The notes: a model not told the origin generated them from the sequence alone. Shown: positions 51,864 through 63,439, numbered from the stretch's first letter. The stretch is 64,000 nt of DNA from Candidula unifasciata (GCA_905116865.2 CAJHNH020004879.1:453001-517000), one strand, 5' to 3'. Numbers and translations: made by a program.

Positions 51864-52189
51864 GATTAGAAAATCTACAGTCAGTCTTATGTATGCCACT
51901 CTATCGTCGTCATCGTTCTGTTCTGCCATTGTATGTAACATAGGAACTGTAATCTACTCCTTTATTATGTTCTGTCTTTGGCAAACTCTTCCATATCATG
52001 GATATAATCTAGTCCAGCGCCTGTGGCTTCTCTCATCAAAGCTCGCTCTCATGTTGCTCTTGGGTTCTCTCGTTTTCTCAGTCGCTCTATTTCCCATTTC
52101 AATGCCTGTTTCGTGACTTTCCGCTAGATTCTTCTAAGGATGTGTCCCAGACAGAGCCTTTTTCTCTGTCTTTTAACTGTTGATACTTA

Positions 52190-52510
52190 CTAGCTGCACA
52201 GACATGTAGCTGCACAGACATGTAGCTACACAGACATGAAGCTGCACAGATATGAAGCTATACAGACATATAGCTGTACAGATATGTAGCTGCACAGAAA
52301 TGTAGCTGTACAGATATGTAGCTGCACAGACATGTAGCTGTACAGATATGTAGCTGCACAGACATGTAGCTGCACAGACATGTAGCTGCACAGATGTGTA
52401 GCTGCACAAACATGTAGCTGCACAGACATGTAGCTGCACAGACATGTAGCTGCACAGACATGTAGCTGCACAGACATAAAGATGCACAGACATGTAGCTG
52501 CACAGACATC
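52190..52510. repeat. 16-bp minisatellite
   Basis: About 20 copies of ACAGACATGTAGCTGC with ATGTAGCTGTACAGAT variants. It shows open frames in several phases on the minus strand because the unit lacks stops there. Confidence 0.95.
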
Positions 52511-52589
52511 TCTCTTAGCTCTTTACCTTCTTGTATTGATTATAATTTTGTGCCATACTTTTCCCTAGTTATTCGGTTAGAACATACAT

Positions 52590-52875
52590 CATCAGTATAA
52601 TGAGAAACAGAAGATCAAGTGGTCAAGTGATTCAAATCAAGATAGAGAAACAGCAGATTAAGTGTTTTGGCGATCTCGTTAGAATGCAGCGAGATCAAAT
52701 ACCATCACAAGCACGACGTCTCAGAAGATCGGCTACAAGAGCAGGGGGCGGCCGCCGAAATTATGGACTGACAACATTTAAGACATTCTACGTCTTCACG
52801 GCATGACCATAGTCAATAGCAGCACTGGATTACAAATTATTCCTTCCCAAGGCGCCTAAAGGTAGAAGTGGTTTA
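52590..52875 (+). pseudogene. LINE ORF2 C-terminal relic
   Basis: QIKIEKQQIKCFGDLVRMQR, DQIPSQARRLRRSATRAGGG and LFLPKAPKGRSGLW follow the order of a non-LTR polymerase end. A stop separates the last part. Confidence 0.65.
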
Positions 52876-53184
52876 TGGTGATGATGATAAGTATGTCTAT
52901 GTAACTATGCGGTTTATCCGTGATGCTTGGCCAAAACAGTTCCAACATCTGCTTTCAATGATGAGTATCAATCACCAGTCCTTCTATATAAATGCCTATC
53001 AAGTTTCAAGGGTATCGCGATGAAAAGTAATCAAAACATAACAGCGCTGACAGCTTGATGCTGAGAGTGATTTCCGTTGTGCCTTGTCCGACGCCAGGTC
53101 ACAAATTGCAGATGTCATCAAGAAAAAACGATTACAACTATCACAATTACCAGTTGTTGGTAAATGTTTCTTTTGTGGTTTTTT

Positions 53185-53265
53185 TCGCCAACTGATTATA
53201 GTCTGTCTTGCCTTTCCTCTGAGCGTCGAGTGTCGGCCAGATCCCCTCGTCACTTACCGCTGCAT
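53185..53265 (-). mobile_element. Family C fragment
   Basis: Minus strand reads TRGSGRHSTLRGKARQTI, as in other family C copies. Only this part remains. Confidence 0.55.
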
Positions 53266-53540
53266 CAGTCTCACTAGGCTGATTTGACACTTTGATACAT
53301 GGTGAATGTTTTTCTCCAAGTTATTGTTAACAGTTTTTGCGATTTTGGGCTGTTTTTCCTCCTTTTAAATAACATTTTGTTATTATGAGGGAAAGGGGGT
53401 GGGGAGGGGGAGGGAGGTCTTGCAATATACTCAAGGGGGGCACGACTTAAAAAAGGTCGGAGATCCCTGTTTTAGACGGTAGGCTGTTCTAATACACTCT
53501 AGATCCTGAAGCTGTTCAGTCGAGGTCTAGTCAATTCTAT

Positions 53541-55021
53541 CTCTGGTCGTAGTTACTGCTGTCTCTATCATCCTCTCTCTACTTGTAGTTACTGCTGTCT
53601 CTATCATCCTCTCTCTACTTGTAGTTACTGCTGTCTCTATCATCCTCTCTCTACTTGTAGTTACTGCTGTCTCTATCATCCTCTCTCTAATTGTAGTTAC
53701 TGCTGTCTCTATCACCCTCTCTCTAATTGTAGTTACTGCTGTCTCTATCATCCTCTCTCTAATTGTAGTTACTGCTGTCTCTATCATCCTCTCTCTAATT
53801 GTAGTTACTGCTGTCTCTATCATCCTCTCTCTACTTGTAGTTACTGCTGTCTTTATCATCCTCTCTCTAATTGTAGTTACTGCTGTCTTTATCATCCTCT
53901 CTCTAATTGTAGTTACTGCTGTCTCTATCATCCTCTCTCTAATTGTAGTTACTGCTATCTTTATCATCCTCTCTCTAATTGTAGTTACTGCTGTCTCTAT
54001 CATCCTCTCTCTAATTGTAGTTACTGCTGTCTTTATCATCCTCTCTCTACTTGTAGTTACTGCTGTCTTTATCATCCTCTCTCTAATTGTAGTTACTGCT
54101 GTCTTCATCATCCTCTCTCTACTTGTAGTTACTGCTGTCTCTATCATCCTCTCTCTACTTGTAGTTACTGCTGTCTCTATCATCCTCTCTCTACTTGTAG
54201 TTACTGCTGTCTCTATCATCCTCTCTCTACTTGTAGTTACTGCTGTCTCTATCATCCTCTCTCTAATTGTAGTTACTGCTGTCTCTATCATCCTCTCTCT
54301 AATTGTAGTTACTGCTGTCTCTATCATCCTCTCTCTAATTGTAGTTACTGCTGTCTCTATCATCCTCTCTCTAATTGTAGTTACTGCTGTCTCTATCATC
54401 CTCTCTCTACTTGTAGTTACTGCTGTCTTTATCATCCTCTCTCTAATTGTAGTTACTGCTGTCTCTATCATCCTCGCTCTAATTGTAGTTACTGCTGTCT
54501 TTATCATCCTCTCTCTAATTGTAGTTACTGCTGTCTCTATCATCCTCTCTCTAATTGTAGTTACTGCTGTCTTTATCATCCTCTCTCTACTTGTAGTTAC
54601 TGCTGTCTTTATCATCCTCTCTCTAATTGTAGTTACTGCTGTCTTCATCATCCTCTCTCTACTTATAGTTACTGCTGTCTTCATCATGCTCTCTCTACTT
54701 GTTGTTACTACTGTCTTCATCATCCTCTCTCTACTTGTAGTCACTGTGGTTTTCATCATCCCCTCTCTACTTGTAGTTACTGTGGTTTTCATCATCCTCT
54801 CTCTACTTGAAGTTACTGCTGTCTCTATCGTCCTCTCTCTACTTATAGTTACTGCTGTCTCTATCGTCCTCTCTTTACTTGTAGTTACTGCTGTCTCTAT
54901 CATCCTCACTCTACTTGTAGTTACTGCTGTCTTCATCATCCTATCTCTACTTGTAGTCACTGTGGTTTTCATCATCCTCTCTCTACTTGTAGATACTGCT
55001 GTCTTCATCATCCTCTCTCTC
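53541..55021. repeat. 36-bp minisatellite, about 41 copies
   Basis: The unit contains CTACTTGTAGTTACTGCTGT then CTCTATCATCCTCTCT. Being 36 bases, it preserves frame: the minus strand is open for 494 codons as a 12-residue repeat (RERMIETAVTTS) and the plus strand is open in part. Variant units (CTACTTG/CTAATTG, CTCTATC/CTTTATC/CTTCATC) recur in blocks. Confidence 0.97.
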
Positions 55022-55390
55022 TAGTCACGAAGAAGAGTAGCAGAAGTCATTATTGCTACACTCCTGTTTCTATTTCAAACGTGTCTGCTCAATTTCCCCC
55101 ATGAAGAACTCGACATTTCATAGCTCTACGTAGTTCTTTTATGAAGTTACCGATTGTTGTTGGGATTTCGTTAGTGCCAAGTTAATGTTCACTGATATTC
55201 CATTTCAATCCTGCCACAGTTCTTTTCCTGGTCCACAAATGTAGAATAAAGCAGCGAATTACTGCCAAGATTCCCACGTGGTGTTTATGTAATGGGGGCT
55301 GTCTGGTCAAGGTAGTGAGTGTTTTTAAGGTAATAATTTCTAGTTGTGTATTTGAATTCTCAAGACGCAGCCAGTTTTCCTTGACACAAC
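55022..55390. other. Intergenic, no recognised features
   Basis: Unique-looking sequence between the 36-bp array and a SINE; nothing recognised. Confidence 0.45.
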
Positions 55391-55393
55391 GGA

Positions 55394-55560
55394 AGAGCCA
55401 CTGTGGTGTAGTGGCTAGACGCTTGCCCATGGACCTAAAGTTCGATGGGTCAGGTCCTGGCGGAGCGTGAGAATTTACCTTTTCTTCCATGTGTATCCAG
55501 ACTTAAACGTGTACGAGATAAAGTCCTGGAAAGATGAACACATTACCCAACGAGTGCCAA
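55394..55560 (+). mobile_element. SINE A copy, diverged
   Basis: AGCCACTGTGGTGTAGTGGC (A-box-like) and GTTCGATGGGTCAGG, then GTCCTGGAAAGATGAACACA. The 3' part is lost at a hAT-like terminus (CAGCGGTTCTCAAACTG, 55562). Confidence 0.6.
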
Positions 55561-55804
55561 CTGTTCCATCCCAGCGGTTCTCAAACTGTATTTCGCCCCG
55601 GCACCCTTGGCGGGTTAAAAATAACAAAATAAACATCTCGACACAGCTACGCTTAAAGCGGTCTGAATGCGCAGGAAAAGAACAAGAAAAAACAGTGCAA
55701 ATATAATGTCCATTTGTCTTTAATGCGATGAATACAACGTTGGACTTGACTGCATCTTAACGAGTGCAGGCAGAGGATTTGTTGCACTTCGAGGCAAATA
55801 TAAT

Positions 55805-56125
55805 GACAGGGGCCGCGTTAGCGCAGTCGATAAGAAGCTCGCTTTCAAATCCAGCTGTGACTCGAGGCAGCGTACGGTCGGTGTTCGAAACTGGGCGGTT
55901 CCCGGGGTTCACCAAGCCTCTAGGAAATGGGTACCAGAGTTGACACTCTGGGGTAAATGGAGGAACGTCGCAGTAGCTACAGAGTTACGTGCAAACGGCA
56001 ACACAGGCGGACAATTCTTATCAGCTGTCCGTACTGGTGGCAGAGCACTTAATGGTTTAAAACCGTGTGCAATGACGCTGGTTCACATCTCCCGACTTTA
56101 CATTTACCTTTACCTTTACAATGAC
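55805..56125 (+). mobile_element. SINE E (tRNA-headed)
   Basis: GCCGCGTTAGCGCAGTCGAT (A-box-like) and GGTCGGTGTTCGAAACTG (B-box-like), a ~200-bp body, and a tail TTTACATTTACCTTTACCTT. Only copy seen in this window. Confidence 0.7.
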
Positions 56126-56179
56126 AATTCTTCGCACATTGCAGTATGCATTTTGTGCAAATGAAACATGTCTGAGTGT

Positions 56180-56940
56180 AGGGGAAAAAAACACATTTTG
56201 ACAGTGTTCAGAGAAGACAACTTAAATATCAACTTTTCAGTACCTTCATGCCTTCTTTAATAATGTCAATTTTTAGCCGACTTTTCTTTATTATTGCCGC
56301 GGCATTCCTGGCATAAGCCCGAGTCAAACCCCCTTCCCCCCCCCCCCCGCCCTCCCCTCACCCCAGCCCAACCCTCCCCTCACCCCAATTCCTGTTGTTA
56401 TTTTTGTTGTTAATATTATTATCATCACTAATCATTATTATTACTCATATTGTTATTGTCTTTACTCTTATTATTATTATTATACTTACCTGTTAGTTCG
56501 CAATACTGGCACTTCTTTTTTTAACAGCATTCCTTCAGTAGATACTTTGTGGTGAGTACCGGCACCCCTTTTTAATTTCCTATATCAACTGCCCTGCAGA
56601 TAGGCGTCATCCTGACAGTAGGACTGCACCACGGATGATGTTACTAGGAAATTACTGGCCTACTTCATGAGCCATGCCTTGGAAAAGTGAATGTTGAGAG
56701 CGTGTTTCAAATGCTGTGTGAATAATAAGAGACTTTGCTCAATAACAAATCAAATACGGGAGTCATAGAGCGCCAGTCTGCGGGTAATGGAGCGCTCAAT
56801 GGCCGCGGAAGCATCTTAATCTCTTCTTTAGTATCGTTCTCGCCCTGTGCTCGCATCGATAGAACCCGATCATCTGAGAGTAATCGGGTAATACCAGCCA
56901 ACGATTTCAAAACGTGTGCCAGTGACAATAAGACATGATT
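56180..56940. other. Intergenic, simple-sequence patches
   Basis: C-rich tract (56330-56390), then ATTATTATT-rich sequence to 56480. No gene recognised. Confidence 0.5.
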
Positions 56941-57245
56941 GAGTTCATTCAATTCATTAACTAATCAATCAATCGTCCAATCAATCAATCATTTGATCAA
57001 CTATCAAATCAGCCCACCAATAAATCAACCAAACAATAAACCAATCAACCATCCAATAGTTCAGTCAACCAGCAAATTACCCTAACAACCAGTCGACCAG
57101 AAAATAAATCGATGGATCAGCGAACTAACAATCATTCAGTCAACCAATCGGTCGACTATTCTATATAAACCAGTTGAGTATCCAGCACCTAACAAATCAA
57201 TAAATTAGGTTGCCAGTGAATGAACAGATCAATCAATCAAGAAGA
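56941..57245. repeat. Degenerate CAAT-rich tandem repeat
   Basis: Irregular units of AATCAATCAACCAATC type over about 300 bases. Confidence 0.8.
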
Positions 57246-57254
57246 GTACGGATG

Positions 57255-57485
57255 TCCTTTTCTATGAATGGACTTCGTTGACAGGCGATATTCACACTGT
57301 TATTGACAGCATTCTCGGGGTGAATTGGCTCATAAACAGTATCCTGTCCCGAATGCTGAGGTATTTTGGCAATTTCAAACGTCATTGTTGCCTGAAAAGA
57401 ACCGAATGTAGGGTAAAGTTTTATGAAAAGAGGCCGAGAAAAACCCCCATCGGCGTTCTGTAAAAGACATGCTAACTGAAGACTG
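57255..57485 (+). pseudogene. LINE ORF2 C-terminal relic
   Basis: WLINSILSRMLRYFGNFKRH and later KRPRKT resemble the relics at 41.8 and 42.4 kb. Confidence 0.55.
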
Positions 57486-57789
57486 ATTATTTGGCATCAT
57501 GAATGTCTTCGAAGAGGCCTTGTTTCCCAGGCCCTCTAATGCAGACAGATTTCTGTCTTCTAGAGCCGTCATTCTGTATATATTAATAAATCATCATTGC
57601 ATTCCTTTTTCTTCATCATCATCATTATCTTCTTTTTCTACTTCTTCTTCGTCGTCGTCGTCTTCTTTGTTTTTCGTTCTCCCTTTCATTGGTTTTTAGA
57701 TGAGAAGGCCTCTGATCCATACAGTCTGATTTCAACAGGAGTCACGGCTAGCCAGACCTGGGACCTCTCTACTGCGTGTAAAGAGCATG

Positions 57790-58080
57790 CCTAAAGCATT
57801 TGTTCAGTATTGTACGGTGCCTGTTCACACAAGCATAGTTCTGAGTCCCCTCTTGTGCATGTGGATATGGAGTCTGTTGTGTCCAGTTAGCAGTCTAAAC
57901 ACAATGATCTGTTGTTTTCGTGTGTGTAGGTTGACCGGGTCTTCAAGGCTGTGTTCTGATTGGGAAGTGTCCCGAACTGATTCTACTGTCTGCCTAGATC
58001 TTGGTTTTATTTCAGTCAATGTGCATCCTGTATCTGGCTGCTCTGTATTACTTAGAATTCTTATGTCCGAGTTATCATAA
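57790..58080 (-). pseudogene. LINE RNase-H-end relic
   Basis: Minus strand reads IIVFRLLTGHNRLHIHMHKR, the LRTGHNRLxxHMxR segment that follows the RNase H domain of Jockey-like LINEs. The surrounding frame is broken. Confidence 0.65.
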
Positions 58081-58339
58081 ACTAGCTAGTCCAGTAGCAA
58101 TGTTGCAGCAGGCCACCTCTCAGCTTGTTTGATACCCTACACACCCGCAAAGTTTGGGAAATGAAATACATGATATGAGAGTTCTAGTGATAGAGAAGAG
58201 GTCTGATTCTCAAACAGACATAGACACCTCTTGTAAATTTCACAGAAAGAACGTGGCAAATCTGTCAGTCTGAATTTAGATTAAGATCATAAATGTGAAA
58301 AGATTTGAGACTAACAGCACGTCTCGACTCCAAATTGCC

Positions 58340-58455
58340 ATCCATATAAATGTTCTAGAAGGCAAAGGTGGTCGAAATCATGCTGACCGCCTCACTTATC
58401 AAGTGCCCAACAGTCTATAAATATGTGGTTTTGGCATCCTTTGCCCGAATGTGGA
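58340..58455 (+). mobile_element. SINE A, 3' part
   Basis: GTCGAAATCATGCTGACCGC and CCAACAGTCTATAAATATGT match the SINE A body. Confidence 0.6.
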
Positions 58456-58464
58456 ATGTATATT

Positions 58465-58645
58465 GAATGTTGAATTAGGAATAGACATCACAGCACTCGG
58501 GACTATAAGCGCTCCGTCGTCATCTTCAACAGCAAGCAAAAAGCTGAAATTCCGATGCTACCAGTAACTGATTGTATATCTGTCTCGCCTTTTCCCTTAG
58601 TGCCGAGCGTCGGCCTGATCCCCTTGTAATTAATAGCAGTGCTTG
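58465..58645 (-). mobile_element. Family C fragment (antisense)
   Basis: AATAGACATCACAGCACTCG and CGAGCGTCGGCCTGATCCCC match the family; truncated by a LINE fragment at the right. Confidence 0.65.
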
Positions 58646-58649
58646 CCAG

Positions 58650-59225
58650 AGGCGCCAAAAACGTCATGGTAGTGTTCTATATATTTGATGAAGAAACAGA
58701 AGTCAAGAAAAGAATAGGGATGGCCAAAACCATTTTCAACAACATGCAAAAGTTACTGACATCAAGAGAAATAAGCAATACATTTAAATTGAGAATTGTC
58801 AAATGTTATGTATTCTCAACCTTACTGTATGGCACAGAGACATGGACAATGGACAAACAACTGGAAAATCGTATCAATTATTTGGAGATGTGGATATACA
58901 GAAGATTAGGTCGTATTTCATGGAAATAAAAGCTATCAAATACAAAGGTACTGAGGAAATTGGGAATGAAAAGAGAGTTGCTAGGTGAAATAAAAAAGAG
59001 ACAAGTGAAATATTTTGGCCACATTAAAAGACATAACAGTATTGTAAAGATCATCCTAGAGGGAAAGGTTCAAGGTAGGCGAGCAAAAGGCAGACAGCGT
59101 TACAAGTGGGAGGATAACATCAAGAGATAGGCGAACAGCAGTATGAGTGAGCGTACATCAAGGGCAAGAGACAGGGCTTGTTGGAGATCCATTGCAGCCA
59201 ACCGTCATTGTGGAGACGACACCTG
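58650..59225 (+). pseudogene. LINE ORF2 C-terminal half
   Basis: LLTSREISNTFKLRIVKCYV, STLLYGTETWTMDKQLENRI, then in a shifted frame VKYFGHIKRHNSIVK, GKVQGRRAKGRQRYKWEDNI and ACWRSIAANRHCGDDT. The full post-RT order of a non-LTR polymerase with a few breaks; the longest such fragment here. Confidence 0.8.
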
Positions 59226-59247
59226 ATTCGATTAGATATTCTATATA

Positions 59248-59520
59248 TGGGAGTTGCCGTGGTATAGTAGCTTGACGCTTGCCTGCGGATCGGAAAGTCA
59301 TAGGTTTGAGGTCCTGACACAACAGGGCTTTCTTCAAAAATGACCTTGGCTCCCAGGTCGACTCAGCCTCGACTGGGTACCAGGTGCAATCCTGGGAAGT
59401 AAAAGCGGCCGGCGTGATGTTAACCATATGACCCATCCAGTGGCGATTGATCTATAAAGTATCGTTCTAGCCTTACATGCCCAATACGCCTGAAGGAGTG
59501 GAAAAGGTAGCTTTACTTTA
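59248..59520 (+). mobile_element. SINE A copy, near complete
   Basis: GGGAGTTGCCGTGGTATAGT head, ATAGGTTTGAGGTCCTG (B-box-like), TGACCTTGGCTCCCAGGTCG body, and the end CCTGAAGGAGTGGAAAAGGT plus AGCTTTACTTTACTA. A good reference copy. Confidence 0.85.
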
Positions 59521-59526
59521 CTACAT

Positions 59527-59596
<70 letters not shown>
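59527..59596. repeat. (TA)n microsatellite
   Basis: About 33 TA units directly after the SINE A tail. Confidence 0.97.
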
Positions 59597-59599
<3 letters not shown>

Positions 59600-59789
59600 A
59601 ACATCTGGCAGTACAGACATGCAAATAGCCAGAAAACGTATGGAGGATTTATACTTAGAAAACGTTTACAGAACTTCAGATGCAGTAAGTGGGCATGGAC
59701 TAGTGTATCACTATGATTAGAAGTCCACACAAGTACCTACCTCCACTAACGATCTCCATACCGGCTATTGATTTCGAACATAAATTATG

Positions 59790-60165
59790 TATAATTACAG
59801 GACAGAGACGACGGAGTTATTGATACAAAGGCAAACATACAGTGACAACAGGGAGGGAATAAGTACAGGATGGAAGGAGAGGGAAAGACCACGGGAAATG
59901 ATATGAGGTAAGATCAAACTAGAGAGTATATTGACAGTCATCATTGTTCGGCCCTTTTATGAAAAGAAGGAAAATGGAACATGCTGGGACTACTGAAACG
60001 ATTTGTGGAAGGAAGGATGGAGGAAGACAACGAGATAAGATTCTTGACAGTCTTGTTGCATGACATGGAGGTGTGTCAGCACACGAACTGATACATCGCA
60101 GATTATGGAGAGGCAGGATCGCCCACGCTATTCGGCAAGGCACCTGATAGTGAGTTAGTCGACAG
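59790..60165 (+). pseudogene. LINE ORF2 C-terminal relic
   Basis: Broken translation with ELLIQRQTYSDNREGIS, a Trp-Lys-Glu-rich part (DLWKEGWRKTTR) and CVSAHELIHRRLWRGRIAHA. Common order at the end of a mollusc LINE polymerase. Confidence 0.6.
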
Positions 60166-60174
60166 ATTATTATC

Positions 60175-60625
60175 ATAACATGTTGAACCACTCAGTCCAT
60201 AAGGATCCCAGCCTCGGTAAATCCTGCAGCGTGTAGCGGCTGACGACACCAGTCCTGTGATGGTTTAGTATTCTTCTTTGGCTACCCGTGTAGTGTTCTT
60301 GTTTGGCGACATCCTGTTTAACATGTTGTTCTTGCAGTCTGACCATGGTTACAGATTCAGTTTTCAATTGGTTCACGCATACGTCTTAACTCACTTAGAG
60401 CATTCAGTATATCAGCCAGGTCCATGGCTTGTCGGGCTTTCACATTAGCCTTACCTGCAAGTCTGTCAGCTTGCTCATTTCCCTGTTCCCCCCCCCCCCC
60501 CCCCCCCATGTCCTGGCACGAAAATGAAACTAATCCTTGTCAGCCACGAATGCTGGCTTTTCTATCTTCCTGAGCATACTAATCGAGTAACCGAGAAAGC
60601 ATACCCCGGTAAAAGTCTGTGTCTC
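60175..60625 (-). pseudogene. LINE RNase-H-end relic
   Basis: Minus strand reads GNEQADKLAGKANVKARQAM (RNase H end), then GSQRRILNHHRTGVVSRYTL. Frames change within it. Interrupted by a C-run at 60488-60507. Confidence 0.7.
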
Positions 60626-60774
60626 TAGCCATGTTACTGCTTTAGTCACACTATTTGTAGTAAGGCAAAAGCTCCAATGATGATGATGATATCGACTTGA
60701 TCGCTATTTCACAAAAAAGGAGGGGGGGGGGGCGGAGGGCAGCGTGTATACATAAACGGTATGGACTGAACTTC

Positions 60775-61058
60775 CCCCAGTGGGTTCCAGGGCACTATTA
60801 AAGGGAAAACAAGAATAGACCCCCTGCTTACCCAAAAGCATTTCGTAGGAGCCGACTAATTGGAAGCTTCCTTCGAAGTCGGAATGCCTCTGCCTGAGAG
60901 GCAAGGAACCGGCAGTCTTCATACAAATAAGTCACATCTGTAAAACGGATGCACACGCAACACTCAGGTTCAGGAACAGGACTGCAGTCCGGAAGTGGAC
61001 GAACAACCAGAACTTTTCATTGGAGTTTACAGCTGGTGAACGCGAAGAAGAAGAAGAA
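60775..61058 (+). mobile_element. Repeat B copy
   Basis: From CCCCCAGTGGGTTCCAGGGC to TGGTGAACGCGAAGAAGAAG with a short (GAA)n tail. Confidence 0.8.
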
Positions 61059-61329
61059 AGTATAGATTAGGAGACAGACATACACACAATAATGAATGTA
61101 AGTAGCCAAAACAGAGAGGCAGACGGCAGACATAAGTGCATACAGACACGACACATATATATAAATACGTTAACGAGTGTGAGTGAGTGAATGCCTTTTA
61201 AAAAAAATTGTATGTGTCCCAATCCATTTATCTGTTTGTCACATCGTTTTACTATGTACTGGTACGGCTCACGCCTGTCTGTCTCTCCAATGTTTCATGA
61301 ACCATAACGTCATCTTCATCATTTTTTTT

Positions 61330-61530
61330 AAGTGTCCAGAAACCATAAGTTGTTTTTTTTTTATTTTTTTGGGGGGGGGGGGGGGGGGGATATCGCAACC
61401 CTTCGTCCTTGATTCCTTGATAAATACCGTAAAATGTGGCTTTTCTGCCTAACCCCCGGGCATGAACCGTCACCTTGTCGCTGCTTAGTCAGGTTTCACC
61501 AGCTGAGCTATCGAGCCGGGCATCATTATC
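61330..61530 (-). mobile_element. SINE H copy
   Basis: The minus strand begins with a tRNA-like head (CCGGCTCGATAGCTCAGCTG, A-box-like). The other end reads AGTGTCCAGAAACCATAAGT on the plus strand, as in the copy at 63021. It contains a G-run at 61372-61389. Confidence 0.75.
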
Positions 61531-61804
61531 ATCTGTGGGCATTCCTGCGTCATTCCAGCCTGTGATCTTCAAGCACATATGTCAGTTCTTGAGCTGACAC
61601 ATCTTCCTACCAAAACAAAAAGCGATCAAGAATCATCTCGCGTTGCAGTGTCCTTCTTCTCAGAACATGAAAAAAACATAATGTCTGTTTTTTGTTTTGT
61701 TTATGATACGTTGTCTTCGAGCCCATGTCTCTTCCAAACGACTTCATGTTAGTTTTCCGGCTACTTGCCACATGGTTAAACTGACATATGATGGTGTTGA
61801 GTTG

Positions 61805-61935
61805 AGTTGATTTGGGTCAAGAATTGACATCACAGCACTCGGTGCATTTCCATGCGTGCTCAGTCCTCATCTTCAGCAGCCAGCGCAGAGTTCCAGTACT
61901 GATGGTACCGGTCACAATCTGGTTGTATGTTACAC
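61805..61935 (-). mobile_element. Family C fragment (antisense)
   Basis: GAATTGACATCACAGCACTC, CCTCATCTTCAGCAGCCAGC and GATGGTACCGGTCACAATCT match the 3' end of family C; the rest is missing. Confidence 0.65.
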
Positions 61936-62084
61936 ACAGATTTACAGTTACAAGTGGAACGTGAATAGCTTTCAGAGATGGTACATGGTGCTGCAGAAGA
62001 TAGTAAAGAATGCGATGAGAGGACTTGAGGTACATTCTTAGAGGCTTTTGTTAAATAAATACTCACTAGCTTATAAAAGGGCTT

Positions 62085-62385
62085 TTAATGGGGCGTCTGT
62101 GGCTTAAGCGTTGCGAGCCTGTCCCGTAATTCCAACATACTGCGATCGAAACCCACTGCTGGCTGCGTAGATTGTTATCATGATATGGGGCTTCGCAGGT
62201 CGACCCAGCCTAAAATGGGCACCAGGATGTATGTCCTGCGGAAGTAAAGACGACCGGCGTATTGCTGACCAGATTACCGACCTTGATTACCTAGTGCCGA
62301 TTGGTCTGTAATATTATAGGTACTCATCCCATATTCCTGATGCGCCTAAAGGCATGAAAAGGGATCTTTACTTTTTACTTTACTT
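62085..62385 (+). mobile_element. SINE A copy, near complete
   Basis: GGGCGTCTGTGGCTTAAGCG head, GATCGAAACCCACTGCTGG, CGCAGGTCGACCCAGCCTAA body, GCCGATTGGTCTGTAATATT, and tail GGGATCTTTACTTTTTACTT. Confidence 0.8.
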
Positions 62386-62389
62386 ATGT

Positions 62390-62940
62390 GGCCCTTATGG
62401 CGACACAGTTTGACCTATATGGCCTTCAGTTGACCCTCGGTTACACATGCCTGCTGTAAAAGCTCATGAAACAACACACAAGTGTCTACCAGAACCTCAG
62501 CCTGCTCGCATGCTCAACTCCAAAATGTCAACACTAGCGACAGCTGGCATGCCAAACTGTCAACTCTAGCCTAAGTCACAATTGTTAGTTTGGCATACAT
62601 TTCTAGTGGTGCCGCTAACTGTCGCTATCTGTCATCGTTTGCTGCTGAATCTGGACAAACACACGCCACACACATCGGCTAAGTGTGAGTCTGTCAGTTT
62701 GGTCTCATGTTTATATGTCAGTTCATTTTCCAGTTTATCTGTCAGTTTTTCTTCTTATTTTTCAGTTCAGTTTACTATTTACCTGTTAGTTCCGTCTCAT
62801 ATCCATCAGTCAGTTCAGTCCCATGTTTATCTGATTAATTTTCCTGTTTTATATGTAGAATTCATTTTCCGGTTTATCTGTCAGAAACGCCTCATTTTTT
62901 TAAAAATGCTAGTAAATGTTCCTGTTCGTCAAAGTTTAGT
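62390..62940. other. Intergenic, GTCAGTT-rich
   Basis: 62680-62900 is loosely repetitive (CAGTTTATCTGTCAG, TCCTGTTTATCTG) and is open in one frame for that reason. No gene recognised. Confidence 0.45.
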
Positions 62941-62944
62941 CATC

Positions 62945-63395
62945 TCTTTGTGGGATGCAATTTTTTGTTATTTGAAGCCCTACTCTGGCTCTTGCCAGTC
63001 CGCAATATAGCCCATCAATATTTGTTTGTTTGTTTGTTTGTTTGTTTTAGTGTCCAGAAGCCATGAGTTGTTAACCCTTATGCTCGGTATTATGGATATC
63101 GCAATCTTTCGGCCTTGATTCGATTGTTAATACCGTAAATCTGGATGAAATGGGTATTTTCTGCCTACCCCCGGGAGTGAACCCGGACCACAAGGAGTTC
63201 GTCACCCGTTCACCGCGCAATATGGTTTAGACAACTACGCTAGAGAGCCGGGCAGCCCATCAATAAATAAAGGTCTGATGGCTGACTGCGGTTTCTGGGA
63301 CCTCTCCGCGGGTGATATTCATCCATATGGTGCCACTTTGTGTCATTTGGTGTTTATCGTTTGTTTTATGTTTTGGTGGGTTAAAAAAAGAGAGA
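62945..63395 (+). mobile_element. Repeat G copy split by SINE H
   Basis: GGGATGCAATTTTTTGTTAT at the left and CGGTTTCTGGGACCTCTCCG, then ATATGGTGCCACTTTGTG at the right, separated by SINE H with 12-bp flanking duplications. Confidence 0.85.
63021..63253 (-). mobile_element. SINE H nested in repeat G
   Basis: Flanked by AGCCCATCAATA at 63009-63020 and 63254-63265. On the minus strand the head CCCGGCTCTCTAGCGTAGTT and B-box-like GGTCCGGGTTCACTCC are tRNA-like; the tail is (CAAA)n. Confidence 0.88.
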
Positions 63396-63439
63396 TAGAG
63401 AGAATGTTTCTGTTTCTCTGCAAGTTCAGCCTCACGTTT

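Noticed and set aside
52173..52509. Cys-rich frames (QLHVCAATCL) as a secreted toxin-like peptide
   Set aside because: The regular Cys spacing is caused by the 16-bp unit read in all three frames; no signal peptide or stop-bounded mature region.
53527..55011. 494-codon repetitive frame as a structural protein gene
   Set aside because: Pure translation of a 36-bp minisatellite without signal peptide, splice context or unique domain.
55562..55620. hAT-type terminus CAGCGGTTCTCAAACTG as a complete MITE
   Set aside because: I found no matching second terminus or duplication nearby.
62582..63010. 142-codon hydrophobic frame as a membrane protein
   Set aside because: T-rich, loosely repetitive sequence that runs into repeat G.
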